Positions 6,678 through 13,468 of a DNA stretch of 15,326 nt are shown one piece after another (position 1 is the first letter of the stretch; the number at the start of each line of letters is the position of its first letter). The notes under the pieces were generated by a model that was not told where the DNA came from, did no database searches, and was given only the letters and a program-made list of their open reading frames with translations. This DNA comes from Erysipelotrichaceae bacterium UBA3379 (GTDB lineage: Bacteria; Bacillota_I; Bacilli_A; Erysipelotrichales; Coprobacillaceae). The DNA is taken from positions 16,724 through 32,049 of the forward strand of contig DEPZ01000033.1 in the NCBI GenBank assembly GCA_002359025.1, written 5' to 3'. A program made the translations under genes and the position numbers.

Positions 6678-8045
6678 TTAAAATTTAATTTTTTTAGAAA
6701 TATAATCGACTAATTCATCAATAGGAATACGAATTTGTTCCATTGTATCACGATCTCTTAGAGTCACTGATTGATCATTTTCTGTATCAAAGTCAACAGT
6801 AATACAATAAGGTGTACCAATTGCATCTTGACGACGATAACGTTTACCAATTTGTCCAGCTACATCATATTCAACATTAAATTCACTTGCAAGCATTTGA
6901 TAAATTTCCATAGCTTTATCACTTTGTTTCTTTGTAAGTGGTAAAACTGCTGCTTTAACTGGAGCTAATGCAGGAATAAAATGCATAACACATCTTGTAT
7001 CATTTTCTAACTGTTCTTCATCATATGCATCAGCAAATACTGATAAGAATAAACGATCAGCCCCAACAGATGGTTCAATAACATATGGAAGATATTTTTG
7101 ATTTGTTTCTGGATCTAAATATTCTAAATTCTTTTTAGAATGTTCTTGATGTTTAGATAAATCATAATCAGTACGATCTGCAATTCCCCATAATTCACCC
7201 CATCCAAAAGGATATTGATATTCAATATCACTTGTTGCTTTAGAATAGAATGATAATTCTTCTTGTTCATGATCTCTAAAACGTAAATTTTCTTTAGAAA
7301 GACCTAAATCCAATAAGAATTGCATACAACCATCTTTCCAATAATGGAACCATTCTAAATCAGTATCTGGTTTACAGAAGAATTCTAATTCCATTTGTTC
7401 AAATTCTCTTGTTCTAAAAATAAAGTTACCAGGAGTAATTTCATTTCTAAAAGATTTACCAATTTGCCCAATACCAAATGGCACTTTTTTTCTTGAAGTT
7501 CTTTGAATATTTTTAAAATTCACAAAAATACCTTGTGCAGTTTCAGGACGTAAATAAACCACATCTTTAGCATCTTTGACTACACCCATATGTGTCTTAA
7601 ACATTAATTCAAATTCTCTAATATCAGTAAAATCCTCACTACCACAATCTGGACACGCAATATGATGTTCACGAATATAATCCATCATCTTCTCTGGAGA
7701 CCATCCATCACTATGCACATCTGGATCATATGCTTCAATTAACTTATCAGCACGATGTCTTGTTTTACAATTTTTACAATCAATAAGTGGATCATTAAAT
7801 CCCCCAACATGTCCTGATGCTTCCCAAACACGTGGATTCATAAATATTGCAGAATCTAACCCTACATTGTATGGAGACTCTTGTATAAATCTTTTCCACC
7901 ATAATTTTTTGATATTGTTTTTAAGTTCAACACCCAATGGACCATAATCCCATGTATTTGCTAAACCATCATAAATTTCAGAACCTTGATATACAAATCC
8001 TGAGTTTTTCGCATGAGCAATTAGTTTATCCATATCTTTTTTCAT
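6678..8045 (-). CDS. glyS: Glycyl-tRNA synthetase, single-chain homodimeric type
   Basis: 455 residues from the ATG at 8045. That start has AAAAGGAG ten bases upstream (8056-8063); the longer frame from TTG 8066 has none. The class II core is clear: FVYQGSEIYDGLANTWDYGP near the N-terminus, RPETAQGIFVNF, FRTREFEQMELEFF (motif 2 region) and IEPSVGADRLFL (motif 3). Two CxxC pairs (CKNCKTRH and CPDCGSE) sit in the insertion between them. The C-terminal anticodon-binding domain starts near APVKAAVLPL. It charges tRNA-Gly with glycine at the cost of ATP. This is the eukaryote-like alpha2 form, not the bacterial glyQ/glyS alpha2beta2 form. It is the first gene of the operon, behind promoter 8145-8173. 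Confidence 0.97.
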   Translation of the reverse strand: MKKDMDKLIAHAKNSGFVYQGSEIYDGLANTWDYGPLGVELKNNIKKLWWKRFIQESPYNVGLDSAIFMNPRVWEASGHVGGFNDPLIDCKNCKTRHRADKLIEAYDPDVHSDGWSPEKMMDYIREHHIACPDCGSEDFTDIREFELMFKTHMGVVKDAKDVVYLRPETAQGIFVNFKNIQRTSRKKVPFGIGQIGKSFRNEITPGNFIFRTREFEQMELEFFCKPDTDLEWFHYWKDGCMQFLLDLGLSKENLRFRDHEQEELSFYSKATSDIEYQYPFGWGELWGIADRTDYDLSKHQEHSKKNLEYLDPETNQKYLPYVIEPSVGADRLFLSVFADAYDEEQLENDTRCVMHFIPALAPVKAAVLPLTKKQSDKAMEIYQMLASEFNVEYDVAGQIGKRYRRQDAIGTPYCITVDFDTENDQSVTLRDRDTMEQIRIPIDELVDYISKKIKF

Positions 8046-8090
8046 CTCTTGATAACTCCTTTTCAATATATTTCTTCATATAAAGCGAAA

Positions 8091-8111
8091 GACTTAGCCT
8101 AAAGCCAAGTC
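8091..8111 (-). promoter_or_regulatory. Leader hairpin in the glyS 5' UTR
   Basis: Minus strand GACTTGGC, loop TTTAG, GCTAAGTC: 8 bp with one G-U pair, followed by TTTCGCTTT. It lies between the promoter and the glyS ribosome binding site. The interrupted T tract makes it at best a weak terminator or attenuator; it might also stabilise the message or slow read-through from the upstream hydrolase gene. Confidence 0.5.
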
Positions 8112-8144
8112 ATAATTCACCTATGATATGTGCTAACATCACTA

Positions 8145-8173
8145 TTTATACCCTTATAGTGGTTATTTGTCAA
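8145..8173 (-). promoter_or_regulatory. Sigma-A promoter of the glyS-dnaG-rpoD-trmK-nif3-mutX operon
   Basis: Minus strand: perfect -35 TTGACA (8173-8168), 17-base spacer, -10 TATAAA (8150-8145). The expected transcription start is near 8138, about 93 bases before the glyS ATG at 8045. That leader is too short for a T-box. Confidence 0.85.
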
Positions 8174-8184
8174 CCAACTATAAG
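8153..8184. repeat. Interrupted inverted repeat over the -35 and spacer of the glyS promoter
   Basis: Minus strand CTTATAGTTGGTT (8184-8172), seven bases, then AACCACTATAAG (8164-8153). There are twelve pairs with a single bulged T. It covers the -35 element. It begins six bases past the end of the hydrolase frame, and no T run follows the second arm, so a simple terminator is unlikely. An operator, or a hairpin shielding the 3' end of the hydrolase message, is possible. Confidence 0.55.
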
Positions 8185-8190
8185 TGTACA

Positions 8191-9111
8191 TTAAAGATAC
8201 GTTCTTTCATTTAGCCAATCTACAATATTTTGATATACGACCTTTTTTTCTTTTTCAAACAACAAGAAATGTCGCATATGATCAAAGACTTGATAAGTCA
8301 AATCTTTAACCCCAATTTGTTTATATTTTTCAATCAATTTATCCATTCCTCGATAGAACGGATCATTTCTTCCTACTCCTATATAAATAGAAAGATAAGT
8401 TGGAATCTTTTTAATCAATTCATAACTATTCACTTCACTAATAGTATGTAAAATATCACGATACCCTTGTACTGTATAAGCAAAATGAGTCATTGGATCA
8501 TTTAAATACTTATTCTTTTCTACCTCATCACTTGTTAACCAATCTATAAGTGACTGTGATTTTCCTAGTTGCTTATTATAAGTCGAATAGAAATTTCTAA
8601 AATATGCCTGACTATGATACATAGGACCTTTGATTTTACGCAAGAATGATAAATAAACCTTTTTCAACCATTTCTTATTAATTGTTGTCATAGTCCCTAA
8701 CAATAATATACCATCTACAAAATCACCATATTCACTTACATATTTTCTTATCAAAACCGAACCCAAATCAACACCCAACATAAAATAAGGAGCATCTGGA
8801 TAACTACGTCTCACAATTAACTGTAATCTATGCATATCTTTGATAAGATTTTCCGGTCCATTTTCATCTCCAAAATATCCTTGTTCAAAATCAATCAAAG
8901 ATCTACCATGACCCATAAAATCACTAACTATCACAACAAACCCTTGATTAGATAAAAATGATGCAAAATGATCATATCTATCAGCATGTTCTGACAAACC
9001 ATGATGAAGTTGAATAATACCTTTTATTCGAAGAATAACCTTTGGCTCATAAATATAATAACGCACAGGGGTATGCATACATGATGTATAACTACTTGTA
9101 CGCTTCATCAT
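8191..9111 (-). CDS. Alpha/beta hydrolase of the monoacylglycerol-lipase-like (S33/Hydrolase_4) family with an Asp at the nucleophile position
   Basis: 306 residues, no signal peptide. The fold markers are QLHHGLSEHADRYDHFA (35-50, oxyanion region), DFMGHGRS (64-71) and a nucleophile elbow at 113-117. Family members have GxSxG there; this protein reads GVDLG, with Asp at 115 (GAT, 8769-8767). A candidate acid D250 (GRNDPF) and histidine H281 (MRHFLLFE) are in the expected places. With Ser lost, the protein may be inactive, a binding protein, or use Asp as nucleophile as in haloalkane dehalogenases and epoxide hydrolases; the sequence does not decide. ATG overlaps the ygiQ stop as ATGA, with GGGAGG upstream; a second ATG three bases on could also serve. 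It is coupled to the radical SAM gene. Confidence 0.85.
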   Translation of the reverse strand: MMKRTSSYTSCMHTPVRYYIYEPKVILRIKGIIQLHHGLSEHADRYDHFASFLSNQGFVVIVSDFMGHGRSLIDFEQGYFGDENGPENLIKDMHRLQLIVRRSYPDAPYFMLGVDLGSVLIRKYVSEYGDFVDGILLLGTMTTINKKWLKKVYLSFLRKIKGPMYHSQAYFRNFYSTYNKQLGKSQSLIDWLTSDEVEKNKYLNDPMTHFAYTVQGYRDILHTISEVNSYELIKKIPTYLSIYIGVGRNDPFYRGMDKLIEKYKQIGVKDLTYQVFDHMRHFLLFEKEKKVVYQNIVDWLNERTYL

Positions 9112-10925
9112 GAAGACCTCCCTTTTAACGGACGAAACTGACCTTTAGGTTTAATTAATGATTTCTTTTCAAATCCAATCAAATCTTGTCTACCAGCTAA
9201 CATTAAAGCCTCATAAACAAGATGATAATTCTTAGGATTTTTATATTGCATCAATGCGCGTTGCATTGCTTTTTCTTTTGGTGTCTTTGCAACATATACA
9301 GGAGTCATATCGCGAGGATCTAACTCTGTATAATACATAGCTGTTGAAAGTGTTCCAGGAGTTGGATAAAAGTCTTGAACCTGTTCTGGCTGATGTCTAA
9401 TATCTCTTAAATACTCAGCCAATTCAATAGCACTATTTAAATCACTTCCTGGATGTGATGACATCAAATAAGGTACAAGATATTGATCTTTTCCCTCTTC
9501 CTTATTCATTTTTTGATATTTATCAACAAATTTTTCATATAATTCACGTCTTGGTTTTCCCATTTTATCTAGCACCTGATCACTAATATGTTCTGGTGCA
9601 ACTTTTAATTGTCCACTAATATGATATTTTACTAACTCTTTAAAGAATGTATCATCTTTATCATACATCAAATAATCATATCTTATACCCGAACGAACAA
9701 AAACCTTTTTTACACCATCCAATGAACGTAATTTTCTTAATAATTCTACATAATCTTTATGACTCACTTTTAATTGTTTACATGCACTAGGCCATAAACA
9801 TTGTTTCTTTGGACAAGCGCCAAACTTTTCTTGTTTTTGACAACTTGGTTGTCTAAAGTTAGCAGTTGGACCTCCAACATCATGAATGTATCCTTTAAAA
9901 TCTGGTTCTTGTATCATTTTCTTTGCTTCTTCTATTAACGATTCGTGAGAACGTGTTTGAATAATTCTTCCTTGATGAAAGTTCAAAGCACAAAAATTAC
10001 AAGCCCCAAAACATCCTCTATTACTAATTAAAGAAAAACGTACTTCTTCTATTGCTGGTATGTAATCATACATTGGATGATATGTTCTTTGATAAGGCAA
10101 GGCATATGCATCATCAAATTCCATTTGTGTTAATGGTCTATTAGGTCTATTTTGTACAATATAGAATCCTTGATAAGGTTCCACTAAAACCTTTGCATTG
10201 TAATGATCAGTATTATAATACTGTTCTCTAAAAGACAAAGCATAAGCTTTTTTATCACGACTAACTTCTTCATAACTAGGAAGTGTAATATAACCTTCTG
10301 GTACCATTGATAAATCTTTTGTCTTAAACACAGTCCCATCCAAATAAGTCAAATACTGTACATCGATGCCCGCATCTAAAGCTTCTGCAATCTCAACAAT
10401 ACTATTTTCTCCCATACCATACATCAATAAATCAGCATTTGCATCAACCAAAATAGATTTTCTGACTTTATCATCCCAATAATCATAATGTGATAAACGT
10501 CTTAAACTGGCTTCAATCCCCCCAATAAGAATTGTTGCATCTTTATAAGCCTCTCTTACTTTTTGACTATAAACAATTACTGCACGATCTGGTCTATGAT
10601 TCGCTTCCCCATTATTAGAATAACTATCCTTCTTTCTTCTACGCTTTGATACAGAATAATGATTAACCATTGAATCTATATTTCCACTAGAAATCAAAAA
10701 TCCCAATCTTGGTTTCCCAAATCTTTTAAAATCATCTAAACTATGCCAATCAGGTTGAGCTAAAAAGCACACTTTATAACCACGACTCTCCAATACTCTT
10801 GTAATAATCGCTGCTCCAAATGATGGATGATCAACATATGCATCACCACTAATATATACAAAATCCGGCTGTTCCCAGCCACGCTCTATCATTTCTTCTC
10901 TTGTTGTTGGTAAAAAAGCGTTCAT
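9108..10925 (-). CDS. ygiQ: YgiQ-family radical SAM protein (UPF0313)
   Basis: 605 residues from the ATG at 10925. That start has GGGAGG six bases upstream and gives the family N-terminus MNAFLPTTREEM. An ATG thirty bases earlier lies inside the -10 box and so would not be in the transcript. The N-terminal domain (about 1-280) is characteristic of YgiQ. The radical SAM cluster motif CFGACNFC has cysteines at 305, 309 and 312, which hold a 4Fe-4S cluster for cleaving S-adenosylmethionine. A second cysteine-rich stretch at about 363-387 (CQKQEKFGAC, CLWPSAC) may bind another metal centre. The substrate of this family is not known to me. The gene is complete and is followed by the overlapping hydrolase gene. 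Confidence 0.93.
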   Translation of the reverse strand: MNAFLPTTREEMIERGWEQPDFVYISGDAYVDHPSFGAAIITRVLESRGYKVCFLAQPDWHSLDDFKRFGKPRLGFLISSGNIDSMVNHYSVSKRRRKKDSYSNNGEANHRPDRAVIVYSQKVREAYKDATILIGGIEASLRRLSHYDYWDDKVRKSILVDANADLLMYGMGENSIVEIAEALDAGIDVQYLTYLDGTVFKTKDLSMVPEGYITLPSYEEVSRDKKAYALSFREQYYNTDHYNAKVLVEPYQGFYIVQNRPNRPLTQMEFDDAYALPYQRTYHPMYDYIPAIEEVRFSLISNRGCFGACNFCALNFHQGRIIQTRSHESLIEEAKKMIQEPDFKGYIHDVGGPTANFRQPSCQKQEKFGACPKKQCLWPSACKQLKVSHKDYVELLRKLRSLDGVKKVFVRSGIRYDYLMYDKDDTFFKELVKYHISGQLKVAPEHISDQVLDKMGKPRRELYEKFVDKYQKMNKEEGKDQYLVPYLMSSHPGSDLNSAIELAEYLRDIRHQPEQVQDFYPTPGTLSTAMYYTELDPRDMTPVYVAKTPKEKAMQRALMQYKNPKNYHLVYEALMLAGRQDLIGFEKKSLIKPKGQFRPLKGRSS

Positions 10926-10931
10926 GATGGA

Positions 10932-10937
10932 CCTCCC
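10932..10937 (-). promoter_or_regulatory. Ribosome binding site fixing the ygiQ start
   Basis: GGGAGG on the minus strand, six bases before ATG 10925. The competing upstream ATG at 10955 has no such site. Confidence 0.8.
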
Positions 10938-10953
10938 TTTTTTATTTATCCTC

Positions 10954-10959
10954 ATTATA
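10954..10959 (-). promoter_or_regulatory. -10 box of the ygiQ-hydrolase promoter
   Basis: Perfect TATAAT on the minus strand, between the recO terminator and ygiQ. No good -35 hexamer is seen 16-18 bases upstream, where the sequence is T-rich (TTTTCT). An activator or a weak promoter would fit. Confidence 0.5.
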
Positions 10960-10978
10960 CATCAAATATCTTAGAAAG

Positions 10979-11010
10979 AAAAAGAAAATTGTGCAGATTT
11001 CTACACAATT
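10979..11010 (-). terminator. Intrinsic terminator of the ybeY-cdd-era-recO group, overlapping the recO stop
   Basis: Minus strand AATTGTGTAG, loop AAAT, CTGCACAATT (10 bp, one T-G pair), then TTCTTTTT. The recO TAG stop is in the first arm, so the gene end and the terminator share bases. Confidence 0.75.
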
Positions 11011-11741
11011 TGTTTTATAAACATTTTTGTTTTTAAATAGATACCCGTATATTCTTCAATCGACTCATCGATAATAGGAATCAATGCTTTTATCACATCA
11101 TTAGAAATATGCAACTTATCTATATGTGCCATATCTATTTTGTGAATATGACGAAATGCTTTTAAAAGTTCCTTATCATATAAATAATGATTTCCAACAT
11201 GCTCTGGACATAAAAAACCACCATCTTCTATTGATAAAGAAACAACTTTTGTCGAATGACATAATACACATTCATCAACATTCATCGAAACACCATTATG
11301 ATCAAGAATAAACACATTAAATAATAAATAAACCAATAGTGGTTGATAACCTGCATCCAATGCTATAAAAGCATCATATAAGGTTTGATATTCTCTTTCG
11401 TTAGGTTGATTTTCATCAACATAACGAAAATAATACTCCATGATATAATTTGCTACTATCTCACTTTCTATATGTTCTTGTATATGTCTAAAATAATGCA
11501 TCGGTGTTGCCTTTATAAGTGTACTCAGTCCTTTTTTTAAGCGAATTGTCATTTCACTCATCATAAGTGGTTGACATGCACGTGCATTTTTACTCGTCAA
11601 TTTCTTGACTCCTCTTGCGAGTATACCTATTTTTCCATATTCTTTTGTATACACATGTAAAATGAGATCATTCTCTTTATATGCAGTTGTTTTAATAATG
11701 ATAGCTTCAACGACCTCTTCATTAGTAGTCATTTTCATCAT
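11001..11741 (-). CDS. recO: DNA repair protein RecO
   Basis: About 246 residues. The N-terminal OB-fold has the family pattern AIIIKTTAYKENDLILHVYT followed by GKIGILARGVKK. A C-terminal zinc-binding motif is intact: CVLC, then about 17 residues, then CPEH. RecO works with RecR and RecF to load RecA on SSB-coated single-stranded DNA. The start is uncertain. ATGs at 11741, 11738 and 11732 and a TTG at 11747 all lie in the same frame inside the era end, and none has a convincing ribosome binding site. Translation is likely coupled to era, which it overlaps by up to 26 bases. Confidence 0.93.
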   Translation of the reverse strand: MMKMTTNEEVVEAIIIKTTAYKENDLILHVYTKEYGKIGILARGVKKLTSKNARACQPLMMSEMTIRLKKGLSTLIKATPMHYFRHIQEHIESEIVANYIMEYYFRYVDENQPNEREYQTLYDAFIALDAGYQPLLVYLLFNVFILDHNGVSMNVDECVLCHSTKVVSLSIEDGGFLCPEHVGNHYLYDKELLKAFRHIHKIDMAHIDKLHISNDVIKALIPIIDESIEEYTGIYLKTKMFIKQIV

Positions 11742-12615
11742 ATCCAAATTCTCTTAAATACTTTTGTTTATTTCTCCAATTCTTTTCAACTTTAACAAAC
11801 AATTCTAATGAAACAGGAACCTGTAAAAATCTCTTCATTTCACGTCTTGCATTCTGTCTAATTTTTTTAATCATAGATCCTTGTTTTCCAATAATAATAG
11901 CTTTTTGACTTGGACGATCGACAACAATAGCTGCCATCACATGAACACCATCTTCATCTTCTTGCATTTGTTCTATAACAATTGCAACACTATGTGGCAC
12001 TTCTTCATGAGTAAAATAAAGAATCTTTTCACGAATAAACTCAGCCATAATAAATCTTTCTGGATGATCTGTAATATGATCTTTTGGATAATACATCACA
12101 CCTTCATTCAAATCACCTTTAATTGTTTCTATTAAATGGTGAACATTATCACCATTTAATGCACTAATAGGAATAATTTCTTTGAAATCAAACATTTCTT
12201 TCCACTCATTTAATTTTTGAATCAATTCCTCTTTAGATAATAAATCAATCTTATTTAAAATCAAATATACTGGTCCTTCAGCTTCTTTTAATCTTTCAAC
12301 AATAAAACGATCTCCTCTACCTATCTTTTCATTGGCAGGTGCTAAAAATAAAACAATATCTACACCATAAATACTATTCAATGCATTTGTATTCATAAAA
12401 GATCCTAAACCATCCTGTGGTTTATGAATACCTGGTGTATCCATAAATATAATTTGTGCATCATCATCTGTATAAATTCCTTGAATTGTATTTCTCGTTG
12501 TTTGAGCAGTAGATGATGTAATCGCTAATTTCGTATCTAATATATGATTTAATAATGTTGATTTTCCTACATTAGGTCGTCCTACAATACTCACAAATCC
12601 TGATTTAAAACTCAT
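11722..12615 (-). CDS. era: GTPase Era
   Basis: 297 residues, full length. G1 is GRPNVGKST at 12-20, G3 DTPG at 59-62, G4 NKID at 121-124 and G5 SAL at 151-153. The C-terminal KH domain carries IIGKQGSMIKKI at 241-252. Era binds the 3' end of 16S rRNA and acts late in small-subunit assembly, at the cytoplasmic face. The ATG overlaps the cdd stop by four bases (ATGA) and a GGAGAGAG ribosome binding site precedes it. Placement next to ybeY and recO is the usual Firmicute order. Confidence 0.98.
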   Translation of the reverse strand: MSFKSGFVSIVGRPNVGKSTLLNHILDTKLAITSSTAQTTRNTIQGIYTDDDAQIIFMDTPGIHKPQDGLGSFMNTNALNSIYGVDIVLFLAPANEKIGRGDRFIVERLKEAEGPVYLILNKIDLLSKEELIQKLNEWKEMFDFKEIIPISALNGDNVHHLIETIKGDLNEGVMYYPKDHITDHPERFIMAEFIREKILYFTHEEVPHSVAIVIEQMQEDEDGVHVMAAIVVDRPSQKAIIIGKQGSMIKKIRQNARREMKRFLQVPVSLELFVKVEKNWRNKQKYLREFGYDENDY

Positions 12616-13007
12616 AAACTCTCTCCTGTAAATGCTCTTGGCAATAATTCTTCCATATTTGTCACTTCATAATATTCTTTACACCCTAGAATGATTGGTG
12701 TTTTAGAATCCAATAACTCACTTAAAACTTGACGACATGCTCCACAAGGTGAAATAAGTGGAGAACAGTCGCCTACAATCGCAAGTGCTTCAATATCATC
12801 TTTACGATACCCTTTACAATAAGCTTGAAAAACTGCATTTCTTTCAGCACACATTGTTGAACCATAAGCAGAATTTTCTATATTTGTTCCATGAATCAAT
12901 TCTCCATTTTTTAATAAAAGACATGCTCCTACTTTAAATAATGAATATGGCGCATAAGCATTTTCACTTGCTTTAAATGCTTCATCCACTAGTTTTTGAT
13001 AATCCAT
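12612..13007 (-). CDS. cdd: Cytidine deaminase
   Basis: 131 residues, the tetrameric small form. The catalytic zinc site is complete: C53-A-E55 (MCAERNAVF) and the PCGAC motif with C88 and C91. It deaminates cytidine and deoxycytidine to uridine and deoxyuridine in pyrimidine salvage. AAAGGAAA lies five bases before the ATG, which is two bases past the ybeY stop. In many Firmicutes dgkA sits between ybeY and cdd; here it does not. Confidence 0.97.
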   Translation of the reverse strand: MDYQKLVDEAFKASENAYAPYSLFKVGACLLLKNGELIHGTNIENSAYGSTMCAERNAVFQAYCKGYRKDDIEALAIVGDCSPLISPCGACRQVLSELLDSKTPIILGCKEYYEVTNMEELLPRAFTGESL

Positions 13008-13009
13008 AA

Positions 13010-13468
13010 TTATTTCCTTTCTATTTGCAATGTTGTAAGTATTTGTTTTTGTAAATCAAACATTTCTTTTTCATCATCTTCATTCATATGATCATAACCT
13101 AATAAATGTAAAAGTCCATGTGTAAACAAGAAACACATTTCTCTTTTTAAAGAATGACCATAATCTTTCGCTTGTGTCTTTGCATGATCAATAGAAATAA
13201 AAATATCTCCTAAACTCCTAGGCATACCTGCAACATAATATTGATCATTATCTTCCATCGCAAAACTAATCACATCTGTTGATTTATCTATTTGACGATA
13301 ATCTCTATTGATTTCATGTATTTTATTATCATCAACAATAATACAAGACAACTCCAAGTCATCTTCTATATTGAGTAATTGAGCTGTTGTAAAAATAATT
13401 TGTAAAAATTGTTCTTTATAATCTTCACTTAAATGATCTTCATCAATATATTCAAATTCTATTTCCAT
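13010..13468 (-). CDS. ybeY: Endoribonuclease / rRNA maturation factor YbeY
   Basis: 152 residues from the ATG at 13468 (MEIEFEYIDEDH). This start has AAGGTG six bases upstream and fits the family; an ATG at 13483 would add five residues. The zinc motif HGLLHLLGYDH near residues 117-127 supplies three histidines, and the conserved DVISFAM is present. YbeY is a metal-dependent RNase needed for 16S rRNA 3'-end maturation and ribosome quality control. The 5' end overlaps the end of the ABC exporter gene by 17 bases. An extended -10 promoter inside that gene may give it independent expression. Confidence 0.95.
   Translation of the reverse strand: MEIEFEYIDEDHLSEDYKEQFLQIIFTTAQLLNIEDDLELSCIIVDDNKIHEINRDYRQIDKSTDVISFAMEDNDQYYVAGMPRSLGDIFISIDHAKTQAKDYGHSLKREMCFLFTHGLLHLLGYDHMNEDDEKEMFDLQKQILTTLQIERK

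Noticed and set aside
8046..8066. Longer glyS start at TTG 8066
   Set aside because: The AAAAGGAG ribosome binding site is inside this extension and points to ATG 8045.
8046..8138. T-box riboswitch before glyS
   Set aside because: The leader is only about 93 bases from the predicted start of transcription and I see no T-box sequence or Stem I-like structure.
8153..8184. Intrinsic terminator for the hydrolase gene
   Set aside because: The stem is long but no T run follows the second arm; the next bases are GGGTATAAATAG, which contain the -10 box of the next promoter.
10926..10955. Longer ygiQ start at ATG 10955
   Set aside because: This ATG is part of the TATAAT -10 box and would lie upstream of the transcript start; ATG 10925 has GGGAGG at six bases and matches the family N-terminus.
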